Shown here piece after piece: positions 34,965 to 44,831 of a stretch of DNA of 64,000 nt. Under the pieces are notes generated by a model. The model was not told the origin of the DNA, did no database searches, and worked only from the letters and a program-made list of their open reading frames with translations. A program made the translations under genes and the position numbers. This DNA comes from JBKPNJ01 sp963695705 (GTDB taxonomy: Bacteria; Actinomycetota; Actinomycetes; Propionibacteriales; Nocardioidaceae): NCBI GenBank assembly GCA_963695705.1, contig CAVOHB010000006.1, positions 248,001 through 312,000 of the forward strand. Direction: 5' to 3'. Positions within the stretch are counted from its first letter, which is position 1. The number at the start of each line of letters is the position of its first letter.

Positions 34965-35975
34965 GTGGCCGCAGCATCCGGGTCGCGGTCCGCGGACGTC
35001 CTGCTCGAGGGCGGCGGGGTGAAGGGGATCGCTCTGGTGGGGGCGGTCCTCGAGCTCAGCCGGCACGGTTTCCGGTTCGAGCGCGTGGGCGGGACTTCCG
35101 CGGGCGCCATGGTGGGGTCGGTGATCGTCGCGTTGGAACGGGCCGGTGAACCGCTGCAACGGCTCGATGACGTCGCCCGGACCCTGGACTACGGCAGGCT
35201 CCGTGATCGCGGCCTGTTCGGGCGGGTGCTCGGTCCGCTCGGTTTCCTCGCCACCGGTCTCGCGCTCGCCCTGGAGTCGGGCATCTACGAGGGCGCGTAC
35301 CTGCACGACTGGCTGGCCGGGGTGCTGCGCGATCTCGGCGTCGAGAAGTTCGGCGATCTCCGGCTCGACGACCCGGGTGCCGCGTTGCCGCCGCAACGCC
35401 GCTACGCGCTCGTCGTGACGGCTTCGGACGTCTCCGCCCAGCGGTTCGTCAGGTTGCCCTGGGACTATCCGCTGTACGGGCTGGACGCCGATGACCAGCA
35501 TGTGGCGGACGCGGTCAGGGCTTCGGCGTCGATCCCGTTCTTCTTCGAACCGGTCACGATGAAGGGGGGCCAGGGTGTCTCGACGCTGGTCGACGGCAGC
35601 CTGCTCAGCACCTATCCGGTCGACCTCTTCGACCGCGCCGACGGGCAGCCGCCGCGATGGCCGACCATCGGTGTGCGCCTGAGCTCCAGGCTCGGTGAGC
35701 GGGGCAGCGCCCAACCGGTCAAAGGTCCGGTCTCACTGGCGCTGGCGCTGGTGGAGACCGCGCTCGAGGCCTGCCAGGCCGCACATGTCTCCAACGCCGG
35801 GGACCTCGGGCGCAGCATCTTCGTCGACACCTCCGGCGTGGCGGCGACCGATTTCGGGATAACCCTGGAGCAGCAGCAGTTGCTGCTCGCCCGGGGGCAC
35901 GCCGCCGCGTCGACGTTCCTGGAGCGCTGGGACTTCGAGGGCTGGCAGCGGCAGTTCAGGGGGGAGGCGTTGTGA
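34965..35975 (+). CDS. Patatin-like phospholipase
   Basis: 336 residues. Cytosolic or membrane-associated lipid acyl hydrolase with a Ser-Asp dyad. Oxyanion loop LLEGGGVKGIALVGA at the start, nucleophile elbow GGTSAG with Ser near residue 45, and the catalytic Asp in LVDGSLLSTYPVD. No signal peptide or clear membrane span. GTG at 34965 follows the gatB stop by 2 nt; the much longer open frame back to 33126 runs across gatB and is not real. Its stop overlaps the next gene. Confidence 0.9.
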   Translation: MAAASGSRSADVLLEGGGVKGIALVGAVLELSRHGFRFERVGGTSAGAMVGSVIVALERAGEPLQRLDDVARTLDYGRLRDRGLFGRVLGPLGFLATGLALALESGIYEGAYLHDWLAGVLRDLGVEKFGDLRLDDPGAALPPQRRYALVVTASDVSAQRFVRLPWDYPLYGLDADDQHVADAVRASASIPFFFEPVTMKGGQGVSTLVDGSLLSTYPVDLFDRADGQPPRWPTIGVRLSSRLGERGSAQPVKGPVSLALALVETALEACQAAHVSNAGDLGRSIFVDTSGVAATDFGITLEQQQLLLARGHAAASTFLERWDFEGWQRQFRGEAL

Positions 35976-36880
35976 GGGTCTGGCTCCCGTTCGAGCCCGA
36001 GCTGCTCGACCACGTCCCGGACGGGATCGACGTCGAGGTCTTCAGTCGTACCGACGAACCGCCCCCGACGATCACGGACGTCGAGTTCTACGTTCCCGAC
36101 TACGAGTTCGCGCCGATCACCGTCGAGGTCATCGAGCAGATGTCCGGGCTGCGCGTCGTGCAGACACTCACTGCCGGGGTGGACCGCATCCGGCCGCACG
36201 TGCCGGACGGAGTCCTGCTGTGCAGCGCGCGCGGGGTCCACGACGCGTCCACCGCGGAGCTGGCCGTCGCCCTGACGCTCGCGTCACTTCGCGGCATCCC
36301 CGACTTCGTCCGGGCGGCGGAGACCGGGCGGTGGGCGTACGACGGCTTCCGTCCTTCCCTGGCGGACCGCCGCGTACTCCTGGTCGGCTACGGCAGTATC
36401 GGCGCGGCCGTCGAACGCCGTCTTGACGGGTTCGAGTGTTCGGTGACGCGGGTGGCGCGCCGAGCGCGGCCGGGTGTTCAAAGCATCGACGAGCTCGCCG
36501 GCCTGCTGCCGGAGGCCGATGTGGTGATCGTCATGGTGCCGATCACCGACGAGACCCGTGGCATGGTGGACGCGGCGTTCCTGGCCAGGATGCGAGACGG
36601 GGCTCTGCTCGTGAACGTCGCCCGCGGAGCCGTCGTCGACACCGGCGCGCTGCTCGCGGAGCTGAGCGCCGGACGGTTGCGCGCCGCGCTCGACGTCACC
36701 CAACCTGAGCCGCTGCCGTCCGACCATCCGCTCTGGTCCGCTCCCGGTGTCCTGATCAGCCCGCACGTCGGCGGAGCGTCGACCGCCTTCTGGCCGCGCG
36801 CGTACCGGCTGGTCGGCGAACAGCTGGAGCGCTATGCGCGCGGCGAACCGTTGAGCAACCAGGTGAGCGGGACGTACTGA
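35972..36880 (+). CDS. D-isomer-specific 2-hydroxyacid dehydrogenase
   Basis: 302 residues. NAD(P)-dependent reduction of a 2-keto acid. Rossmann motif GYGSIGAAVERRL, catalytic Arg in VNVARGAVVD, Glu in TQPEPLPSDHPLW, His in SPHVGG. Shorter than SerA and lacks ACT or ASB domains, so glyoxylate/hydroxypyruvate or another small 2-keto acid is likelier than 3-phosphoglycerate. GTG at 35972 overlaps the patatin stop by 4 nt with GGGAGG upstream. End of the gatCAB-patatin run. Confidence 0.9.
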   Translation: MRVWLPFEPELLDHVPDGIDVEVFSRTDEPPPTITDVEFYVPDYEFAPITVEVIEQMSGLRVVQTLTAGVDRIRPHVPDGVLLCSARGVHDASTAELAVALTLASLRGIPDFVRAAETGRWAYDGFRPSLADRRVLLVGYGSIGAAVERRLDGFECSVTRVARRARPGVQSIDELAGLLPEADVVIVMVPITDETRGMVDAAFLARMRDGALLVNVARGAVVDTGALLAELSAGRLRAALDVTQPEPLPSDHPLWSAPGVLISPHVGGASTAFWPRAYRLVGEQLERYARGEPLSNQVSGTY

Positions 36881-36942
36881 CCAGCCTCTGGCAGCGGCAC
36901 CCTCGTGCTGATCCTCGGTCAGCCGTCGTAGAGTGACCGACC

Positions 36943-38635
36943 ATGCCGACGACGTCATCAGGTGTGGACATCAAGCCCCGCAGCCGGGCTGTCACCGACG
37001 GTCTGGAGAGCACCGGCGCCCGCGCCATGCTGCGGGCCGTCGGCATGTCAGACGAGGACTTCCCCAAACCGCAGGTGGGCGTCGCGTCCTCCTGGAACGA
37101 GATCACGCCCTGCAACCTGTCCCTGGACCGGCTGGCCCAGGCGGTCAAGCAGGGGGTGCACGCGGGCGGGGGGTACCCGCTGGAGTTCGGGACGATCTCG
37201 GTGTCGGACGGCATCTCGATGGGGCACGAGGGGATGCACTTCTCGCTGGTCTCACGCGAGGTGATCGCCGACTCGGTTGAGACCGTGATGCAGGCGGACC
37301 GGCTCGACGGGTCGGTGTTGCTCGCCGGATGTGACAAGAGCCTGCCCGGCATGCTGATGGCTGCCGCACGCCTCGACCTGCCCAGCGTGTTCCTGTACGC
37401 CGGCTCGATCATGCCCGGCCGGCTGGACGGAAAGGACGTGACGCTGGTCGACGCCTTCGAGGCCGTCGGTGCGTGTCTGGCGGGTCTGATCTCCCGCGAG
37501 GACGTCGACCGGCTCGAACGTGTCATCTGTCCCGGCGAGGGCGCCTGCGGTGGCATGTACACCGCCAACACGATGGCGTCCATCGCCGAGGCACTGGGCA
37601 TGTCCCTGCCGGGATCGGCGGCGCCGCCGGCGGTCGACCGCCGCCGGGACGGTTACGCGCACAGGTCCGGTGAGGCTGTCGTCGAGCTGCTCCGTCGCGG
37701 TATCACCGCGCGCCAGATCATGACCAAACCGGCCTTCGAGAACGCCATCGCGGTCGTGATGGCACTCGGTGGATCGACCAATGCCGTCCTTCACCTGCTC
37801 GCGATCGCCGTCGAGGCGGAGGTCGACCTGACGCTCGACGACTTCAACCGGATCGGTGACAGGGTGCCGCATCTGGGTGACCTCAAGCCGTTCGGCCGGT
37901 TCGTGATGACCGACGTCGACCGCATCGGCGGCATCCCGGTGGTGATGAAGGCGCTGCTCGACGCGGGCCTCGTCGACGGGGACTGCCTGACCGTCACCGG
38001 CAGGACGATGGCCGAGAACCTGGCCGAGATCGCGCCGCCGGACCCCGACGGCAAGATCATCCGCTCGCTGTCGGAGCCGATCCACAAGACCGGCGGGCTG
38101 CTGATCCTGCGCGGCTCGCTCGCACCCGAGGGTGCCGTGGTCAAGGGCGCAGGCTTCGACGAGACGGTGTTCGAGGGCGTGGCCAGGGTCTTCGACGGTG
38201 AGCGCGCCGCGCTGGATGCGATGGCCGAGGGCCGCATCGTGGCCGGCGACGCGGTCGTCATCCGGTACGAGGGACCCAAGGGCGGACCGGGAATGCGCGA
38301 GATGCTCGCGATCACCGGTGCCATCAAGGGCGCGGGCCTGGGCAAGGAGGTGCTGCTGCTCACCGACGGAAGGTTCTCCGGCGGCACGACCGGCCTCTGC
38401 GTCGGCCACGTGGCGCCCGAGGCGGTGGACGCCGGACCGATCGCGTTCGTCCGCGACGGCGACCGCGTTCCGGCTGGACATGACCTCCCGTACGCTCGAC
38501 CTGCTCGTCGACGACGCCGAACTGGACAACAGGCGGGTGGGCTGGGAGCCACGCCGGCACGGCTACACCCGTGGTGTACTCGCCAAGTATGTGAAGCTCG
38601 TCGGGTCGGCCGCGCAGGGCGCGGTCTGCGGCTGA
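36943..38635 (+). CDS. ilvD: Dihydroxyacid dehydratase, broken by a +1 frameshift near 38468
   Basis: 563 residues if one base is removed. Dehydrates dihydroxy-isovalerate and -methylvalerate in valine/isoleucine synthesis; needs an Fe-S cluster, with Cys in LAGCDKSLPGM and PGEGACGGMYTANTM visible. The frame is perfect through FVRDGDRV, then turns to nonsense and would run to 38739; the true C-terminus (RLDMTSRTLDLLVDDAEL, then GVLAKYVKLVGSAAQGAVCG) continues one frame over to 38635. The extra base fits TT at 38468-38469. A -10-like TAGAGT lies 8 nt before the ATG. Restored product should be a normal IlvD. Confidence 0.93.
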
Positions 38636-38735
38636 TCGCCCGAAGCCCGCACCGGTGTTGCATGAACATATGGCCCGTTATCGGGACCATGAGTCAGCGA
38701 CCTGCGGGGGCTTCGCTGGTGAGAGGGCTGGCGGT

Positions 38736-39572
38736 CTAGAACTCCTCGTGGCTGAGCGGATCGCCCCCGAAGCGGTCCTCCGTGTCGAGAGCGGCAAGCG
38801 ATCGCATCTCGGCCTCGCTGAGCTCGAATGTGAACAGGTCGAGGTTGGCGGCGATGCGCTCCTTGTTGCTCGAGGCGGGAATGGGCACCACACCGGACTG
38901 AACATGCCAGCGCAACGCAACCTGACCGGGAGTGACTGAGTGGGCGTCGGCGATCTCAGCCAGCACCGGGCTGCTCAGCACCGCGCCGCCGCGGCGTAGC
39001 GGACTCCAGGACTGCGTCACGATCCCGTGCTCACGGTCGTAGCGGCGCTGCTCCGGCTGTGTCCATTCAAGGTGCATCTCGATCTGGTTGACCGCCGGCA
39101 CCACGCCCGTCTCACGTTCCAGCCGGTCCAGATGGGCCGGGGTGAAGTTCGAGACTCCGATCGAGCCGATCATGCCCTCCTCGCGCATCGCGATCATCGA
39201 TTGCCAGCTCTCGACGTACTTGTCGATACGGGGAAGGGGCCAGTGGATCAGGTAGATGTCGACGTAGTCCAGACCGAGCCGGCCCAGCGAGTTCTCGAGT
39301 GCACGACGGGCCTGGTCGCGACCCTGCTCGCTGCCGCGCAGCTTGGTGGTCACGACAAGCTCGGCCCGATCAACAGACGACTGGGCGATACCGCGACCGA
39401 CCCCGACCTCGTTGTCGTAGCGTGCGGCGGTGTCGAGGAGCCGGTAGCCGGCCTCGATCGCGAAACCGACCATCTCTGGAGCGTTGGAGTCGTCCAGCTG
39501 AGCAGTGCCATAGCCTGTGGCAGGGATTCGGTGCGTGTCGTTCAGCGGCAGGGTGGGCACGGTGGGAGGCAT
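38736..39572 (-). CDS. Aldo/keto reductase
   Basis: 278 residues. NADPH-dependent reductase of the AKR5 (2,5-diketo-D-gluconate reductase) group by pattern. Catalytic tetrad: Asp and Tyr in LLDTAARYDNE, Lys in LVVTTKLRG, His in YLIHWPLP. NADP segment PIPASSNKERIAANLDLF. Physiological substrate unknown. It is convergent with ilvD, 100 nt apart. ATG at 39572. Confidence 0.92.
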   Translation of the reverse strand: MPPTVPTLPLNDTHRIPATGYGTAQLDDSNAPEMVGFAIEAGYRLLDTAARYDNEVGVGRGIAQSSVDRAELVVTTKLRGSEQGRDQARRALENSLGRLGLDYVDIYLIHWPLPRIDKYVESWQSMIAMREEGMIGSIGVSNFTPAHLDRLERETGVVPAVNQIEMHLEWTQPEQRRYDREHGIVTQSWSPLRRGGAVLSSPVLAEIADAHSVTPGQVALRWHVQSGVVPIPASSNKERIAANLDLFTFELSEAEMRSLAALDTEDRFGGDPLSHEEF

Positions 39573-39643
39573 GGCATCACGGTAGCCGGACGACCCGCGC
39601 TCGGCTGGGAGCGTTCCGGTGCGCCGTCGGGCGCCGGCCGGCA

Positions 39644-40576
39644 GTGAGCGGCATTCTCGAGGGATTCGCGGTGATCGGCACGATCATCGCGGTCGGCTAC
39701 ATCGTGGGTCGCGCCGGCGTACTCGGCATGGATGCGCAGGTCGTCCTCAGTCGCACCGCGTTCTTCGTGGCGACACCCTGCCTGTTGATCACGACCCTCG
39801 CGGCAACCGACCTCCCCACCGTGTTCTCCGCGAGCCTGGTCGTCACGGCGGTGAGCAGCGTCGCGGTGGCCGCGGCCTACGTGGCGGCGGCGGTGGTACG
39901 GGGCCTTCCCGCGGGCGAGTCGGCCATCGGCGCGATGGCCTCGGGCTACGTCAACGCGGGCAACCTCGGCATCCCGATCGCCATCTATGTGCTGGGCGAC
40001 GCGTCCTTCGTCGCGCCCGTGCTGCTGTTCCAGCTGGCGCTCTTCACCCCGGTGGTCACGACGGTTCTCGACACGCTGTCGGCCGACCGGCTCGAGGGGC
40101 AGCGGAGCTCGTGGGCGCGCGTCGCCGTCCAGCCGTTGCGCAACCCCATCACGCTCGGGTCAGCGGTCGGTCTCGTGCTGGCCGCGACCGGCTGGACGCT
40201 GCCCGAGCCCATCGGCGAACCCATATCGCTGATGGGCGCGTTCGCGATCCCGGCAGTGCTGCTCGCCTTCGGCATCTCGCTGCACGGTGCCCAGCGCCCG
40301 GGCCGGCAAGGCAGCGCGTCGACTCTGTGGACCGTGGTGGCGCTGAAGAACGTCGCCCAGCCGTTGCTGGCATACCTGGTCGGAGCCTTCGTGCTCGATC
40401 TCGACGGGCTGACCCTGTTGGCCGTGGTGATCACGGCCGCGCTGCCGACCGCGCAGAACGTGTTCACCTACGCCGTCCGCTACGAGCAGGGAGTCGTCCT
40501 GGCACGCGACGCCGCCTTGGTCACCACGATCATCTCCGTGCCGGTGCTCTTCACCATCACCGTCCTGCTGTCATGA
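39644..40576 (+). CDS. AEC-family (auxin efflux carrier-like) transporter
   Basis: 310 residues, ten predicted membrane spans in two five-helix halves. Family motifs: MASGYVNAGNLGIPIAIYVLGD in the first half, and VVITAALPTAQNVFTYAVRYEQG, which carries the crossing-helix Pro, in the second. Such carriers export malonate, malate or other anions; substrate unknown. GTG at 39644 begins the first hydrophobic segment; the open frame from 39299 is antisense to the reductase. It ends 20 nt inside the end of the opposing helicase gene. Confidence 0.87.
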   Translation: MSGILEGFAVIGTIIAVGYIVGRAGVLGMDAQVVLSRTAFFVATPCLLITTLAATDLPTVFSASLVVTAVSSVAVAAAYVAAAVVRGLPAGESAIGAMASGYVNAGNLGIPIAIYVLGDASFVAPVLLFQLALFTPVVTTVLDTLSADRLEGQRSSWARVAVQPLRNPITLGSAVGLVLAATGWTLPEPIGEPISLMGAFAIPAVLLAFGISLHGAQRPGRQGSASTLWTVVALKNVAQPLLAYLVGAFVLDLDGLTLLAVVITAALPTAQNVFTYAVRYEQGVVLARDAALVTTIISVPVLFTITVLLS

Positions 40577-43116
40577 AGCTCGACGTGTTCCCGACGTCGG
40601 TGACGGCGACGACCGCCTCACCCTGCCGGTCAGACGCCGCCAGGTCGATCTCGGCGGTGATGGCCCAGTCGTGGTGCTCCTCGGGATCGTGCAGGATCTG
40701 CCGGACATGCCAGACGCCGGGATGCGACGCGGGGTCGACGATGAGCAGCGCGGGGCCGCGGGCGTCGGCATCGGTGAGAAGCACGTCATGCTCGTCCCAG
40801 TACGACATCATCGCGTCCCGCCAGGCGTCCGCGTCCCACCCGGAGTCGCCGTCGAGCGCTCCCAGCCGGGTCCAGTCCCTACGGGCGGCGAGCTCGACGC
40901 GACGGAACATCGCGTTGCGGACCAGGACCCGGAAGGCTCGCACGTTACCTGTCACCGGTGGGACCTCCGCGTCGAGCGGAGCCGGCCGGACCGCCGCACG
41001 CGTGTCCTCTCCGGCCACCAGCTTGTCCCACTCGTCCAGAAGGGACGAGTCGACCTGACGCGTTAGCTCACCGAGCCACTCCACCAGGTCGTCGAGCTCC
41101 TCGGTGCGGGCAGCGTCGGGCACGGTACGCCGCAAGGCCCGGTAGGTGTCAGCGAGATAGCGGAGCACGAGGCCCTCAGAGCGTGCGAGGCCGTAGAAGC
41201 CGACGTACTCGACGAACGTCATCGCCCGCTCGTACATGTCGCGCGCCACCGCCTTGGGACGCAGCTCGTGGTCGGCGACCCACGGATGCCCCCTGCGGTA
41301 CGACTCGTAGGCCACGTCGAGGAGGTCCGCCAGCGGGCGGGGTGCCGTGACGTCGTCGAGCAGCTCCATGCGCTCGTCGTACTCGATGCCCTCGGCCTTC
41401 ATCGCTGCGATGGCTTCGCCGCGGGCGAAGCTCAGCTGCGCCCTCATCACCTGACGCGGGTCCTCCAGAGTGGACTCGATCACCGAGACGACGTTCCAGC
41501 GCGTACGTCGGTGACTGCTTGTCGAGCAGGTCGAGTGCCGCGACGGCCAGGGCGGAGAGGGGCTGGTCGAGCGCGAAGTTCGGTTGCAGGTCGACGGTCA
41601 GACGCACGCGGCGCCCGTCCTCATCCGGTACGTCGAGGCGCTCCACGACGCCGCCGGCCAGCAGACCGCGGGCCATCGCTAGAGCCCGCCGGATGTGACG
41701 CCGCTGCGACGCCTCATCCTCGTGGTTGTCGGTCAGCAGCCGGCGCATGTTGTCGAACGGGTCGCCCCGCCGGGCGATGACGTTCAGGAGCATCGAATGG
41801 CTGACGACGAAGCTCGAGGTGAGTGGCTCGGGCTGTCCGTCGACGAGTCGGTCGAACGTCCGGCGGCTGTAGTTGACGAAGCCGTCCGGCGGCTTCTTGC
41901 GTTGCACGCGGCGGAGCTTCTTCGGGTCGTCTCCGGCCTTCTTGACCAGGCGGGCGTTCTCGACCTCGTACTCCGGAGCCTGCACCACGATCGAGCCGAG
42001 CGTGTCGTAGCCGGCCCGTCCGGCGCGCCCGGAGATCTGGTGGAACTCGCGGATCCGCAGGTGCCGCTGTCGTATGCCGTCGTACTTGGTCAGGCCGGTC
42101 AGAACGACGGTACGGATCGGCACGTTGATCCCCACGCCCAGGGTGTCCGTGCCGCAGATGATCTTGAGCAACCCTGCCTGGGCGAGGGTCTCGACCAGAC
42201 GACGATAGCGGGGGAGCATGCCCGCGTGATGGACGCCGATGCCCATCCGGACCAACCTCGAGAGCGTGGGACCGAAGCCTGCGGTGAACCGGAAGTTGCC
42301 GATCATCGCAGCGATGCGGTCACGCTCCTCCCGGGTGGCAACCTTGAGACTGGACAGTGCCTGCGCCCGCTCGATGGCCTCGACCTGGGTGAAGTGGACG
42401 ACGTAGACAGGGGCCTCGTGAGTGGTGAGGAGCTCCTGCAGCGTCTCGTGAATGGGCGTCATCACGTAGCTGAACTGCAGCGGCACGGGGCGCTCGTCGG
42501 AGCTGACGATGGTCGTGCGCCGGTTGGTGCGGCCGGCCAGGTCGTCGCGCAACCGGGTCATGTCGCCGAGGGTCGCGGACATGAGGACGAACTGCGCCCC
42601 GGTCAGCTCGAGCAGCGGGACCTGCCACGCCCAGCCGCGGTCCGGCTCTGTGTAGAAGTGGAACTCGTCCATGACGACGAGGCCGATGTCGGCCGCGGCG
42701 CCCTCACGTAGCGCCTGGTTGGCCAGCACCTCGGCGGTGGCGGTGATGATCGGTGCGCCGGGGTTGACCGCCGCGTCGCCGGTGAGCATGCCAACGTTGT
42801 CGGGTCCGAACGTGTCACAGAGGGCGAAGAACTTCTCCGAGACCAGGGCCTTGATCGGAGCGGTGTAGTAGCTTCGCCGGCCGTGGGCGAGGGCGGCGAA
42901 GTGGGCGCCGGTAGCGACGAGGCTCTTGCCGGACCCGGTGGGCGTGGCCAGGATCACGTTGGCTCCGTCCACGATCTCGATCAGCGCCTCGGACTGCGCG
43001 GGATACAGGGTGACACCCTGCATCGTCGTCCACGCCTCGAACGCGTCGTAGAGCGCGTCCGGGGTCGGATCCGCGGGGATCAGCCGGGTCAGGTCGCCGG
43101 TCTGCGTGGCTGGCAT
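40557..43116 (-). CDS. DEAD/DEAH-box helicase with DUF3516, broken by a +1 frameshift near 41494
   Basis: 852 residues if one base is removed. Ski2/Mtr4-like RNA helicase: motif I ATPTGSGKSL, DEFH box VMDEFHFY, SAT in LMSATLGDM, motif VI HQISGRAGRAG, then the DUF3516 C-terminal domain. The frame from 43116 stays correct to LDLLDKQSPTYAL and then becomes Arg-rich; the continuation VVSVIESTLEDPRQVMRAQLSF runs in another frame to the stop at 40557. Removing one T of TT at 41494-41495 (plus strand) restores ALDVVSVIES. Role in RNA turnover is inferred. Convergent overlap of 20 nt with the AEC gene. Confidence 0.9.
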
Positions 43117-43230
43117 CGTGCCTCAATTGTCGTCCATGTCCTGAGAACCCGACGTACGGACCGCGAGAGGCCAGCACCAGTCCGAATCGCCTGGCCTGCC
43201 GCTGCGGTGCCTGCGGAAGACCTCGCGTCG

Positions 43231-43259
43231 TTGACAAAGGTCACGGCACTGGCGACAGT
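43231..43259 (+). promoter_or_regulatory. Promoter candidate for the MFS gene
   Basis: TTGACA (43231-43236), 17-nt spacer, GACAGT (43254-43259). Eighty-four nt of leader then precede the GTG at 43343, which has GGAAGG as ribosome site. Confidence 0.45.
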
Positions 43260-43342
43260 GGCGGCATGGCGTACTTCGCAGCCGAACCTTGATGACTCGC
43301 TGACACGCGACGCCGGAGCGACCACTCACCGGAAGGTCGCTA

Positions 43343-44551
43343 GTGAACGGCGTCCCTCGCAGATTCGCCGCGAGCGCCCTGGGCTACTTCTCGCTGCGCG
43401 ACCTGATCCCGATGTTCGCGGTGTACTCGCTGCTGTTCGCCGCCCACGGGCTCTCCACCGCGCAGATCTCATCGCTGTTCGTGATCTGGTCGGTCACGTC
43501 GTTCGCCTTCGAGGTGCCTTCCGGTGCATGGGCGGACACCGTGTCGCGGCGCGGGCTGCTCGGGCTCAGTTCGCTGCTGTACGCCGCCGGGTTCGTGCTG
43601 TGGACTGTGGCGCCCTCGTACGCCGGTTTCGCCGCCGGTTTCGTGCTGTGGGGCGTCAGCAGCGCGTTGATGTCGGGAACGTTCGAGGCACTCCTCTACG
43701 ACGAGCTGGGCGTGCTGGGCGCAACCGATGCGTACCCCAGGCTGATGGGCTACGCGAACTCGCTGGCGATGGTGTGCAACCTCGTTGCCACGCTGGCCGC
43801 GGCACCGTTGCTGGTGCTCGGCGGCTACGTCCTGGTCGGTTGGGTGAGCGTCGGGGTCGTACTTGCGCAAGGGGTCCTGGTGTGGTCCCTGCCCGCGGCG
43901 CCGCGACTGGCCTCCGCCCATGGTCAGGAGGCACCGGAGGGTAGCTTCGCGCGGCGGTATGTCGTGACCCTGGTCGCCGGACTGACAGAGGTGCGGCGTC
44001 GCCGCGTGGTTGGCCGGGGCGTGCTGCTCTCCGCCGCGATGTACGGCGTCACCGCGTTCGACGAGTTCTTCCCGTTGCTGGGCCTCGACAAGGGCGCGGA
44101 TCCGGGTGCGATCCCGCTTCTGATCGGGATGACGGTGCTCGGCCAGATGGCCGGAACGGCAATGGCCGGACGCACGGCTCGGATGCGTGCATCGACGATG
44201 GCGGGCCTGCTGGCGCTGGCAGCCGCACTCCTCGTGGTCGGTGCGTTGATCGACCAGCCGCTCGCGTTCGTCTCGATCGGCCTGGGCTACGGCATCGTCA
44301 GCAACGGCATCGTCGTCGCCGAGGCGCGCCTGCAGGACGTCATCGAGGGCCGGGCTCGGGCGACGGTCACCTCGGTGGCCGGGCTGTTGAGCGAGGTCTT
44401 CGCCGTGGTCGTCTTCGGCCTCTTCGCACTGGGTACGACGTGGCTGTCCGTCCCGGTCACCCTGGGACTGCTCTTCGCCATCCTGTTCGGGGTTGCGATC
44501 GCGACACCGCGGTGGCTCCCGCCGACTCGATCTCTTGGCGACCAGCGCTGA
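43343..44551 (+). CDS. MFS transporter, drug/metabolite exporter type
   Basis: 402 residues with about twelve membrane spans. First loop reads GAWADTVSRRGLLG (degenerate DRxGRR), and the second half is well conserved in hydrophobicity. Resembles the small MFS_1 group of actinobacteria; substrate unknown. GTG at 43343 with GGAAGG upstream. It ends 125 nt before the ilvB leader peptide, so it is not part of that operon. Confidence 0.82.
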   Translation: MNGVPRRFAASALGYFSLRDLIPMFAVYSLLFAAHGLSTAQISSLFVIWSVTSFAFEVPSGAWADTVSRRGLLGLSSLLYAAGFVLWTVAPSYAGFAAGFVLWGVSSALMSGTFEALLYDELGVLGATDAYPRLMGYANSLAMVCNLVATLAAAPLLVLGGYVLVGWVSVGVVLAQGVLVWSLPAAPRLASAHGQEAPEGSFARRYVVTLVAGLTEVRRRRVVGRGVLLSAAMYGVTAFDEFFPLLGLDKGADPGAIPLLIGMTVLGQMAGTAMAGRTARMRASTMAGLLALAAALLVVGALIDQPLAFVSIGLGYGIVSNGIVVAEARLQDVIEGRARATVTSVAGLLSEVFAVVVFGLFALGTTWLSVPVTLGLLFAILFGVAIATPRWLPPTRSLGDQR

Positions 44552-44640
44552 CGTCGCCCATCACGTAAGCCGGTCTCACTCACGGTCCGGACCGGAGTAC
44601 GGACGTGGCGTCCGCATCGCGAGACGGGGGAGGCGCATGC

Positions 44641-44669
44641 TTGACGAAACTGGCAGGGTCGGCGACGGT
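44641..44669 (+). promoter_or_regulatory. Promoter of ilvBN(C) leader transcript
   Basis: TTGACG (44641-44646), 17-nt spacer, GACGGT (44664-44669), then 6 nt to the GTG of the leader peptide. The spacing makes the leader peptide leaderless, as described for actinobacterial attenuators. Confidence 0.5.
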
Positions 44670-44675
44670 TGACAC

Positions 44676-44717
44676 GTGCCGACTCCTATTCTCGTACCCA
44701 ACCGGCGCGCAGGCTAG
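44676..44717 (+). CDS. ilvB leader peptide (attenuation)
   Basis: Thirteen codons: MPTPILVPNRRAG then TAG. It contains consecutive Ile-Leu-Val codons (ATT CTC GTA), the three end products of the pathway, and the same pattern as Streptomyces ilvB leaders. Ribosome stalling at these codons would decide between an antiterminator and the terminator at 44749. Too short for gene callers. Confidence 0.8.
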   Translation: MPTPILVPNRRAG

Positions 44718-44748
44718 CGACCATCACGGATCGCACGCCCGGCGCGTC

Positions 44749-44783
44749 GCCCTCGTCTACCCATTGGGAACGAGGGCTTTTTT
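44749..44783 (+). terminator. ilvB attenuator terminator
   Basis: Perfect 8-bp stem GCCCTCGT/ACGAGGGC (44749-44756, 44770-44777) with a 13-nt loop and six T (44778-44783), one of two U-tailed terminators recognised in the window. It lies between the leader peptide and ilvB, 48 nt before the ilvB start. Confidence 0.85.
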
Positions 44784-44831
44784 GTGGGTACGCAGGAGCC
44801 GGCGGGACGAAACGGGCCAGGGAAGGGCGAG

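Noticed and set aside
39592..39643. CTGGGAGCG word near 39605 as another family B repeat
   Set aside because: Only 9 bases match and no inverted partner exists.
44784..44831. GTG at 44784 as ilvB start
   Set aside because: It abuts the attenuator T run, lacks a ribosome site and the added residues are not IlvB-like.
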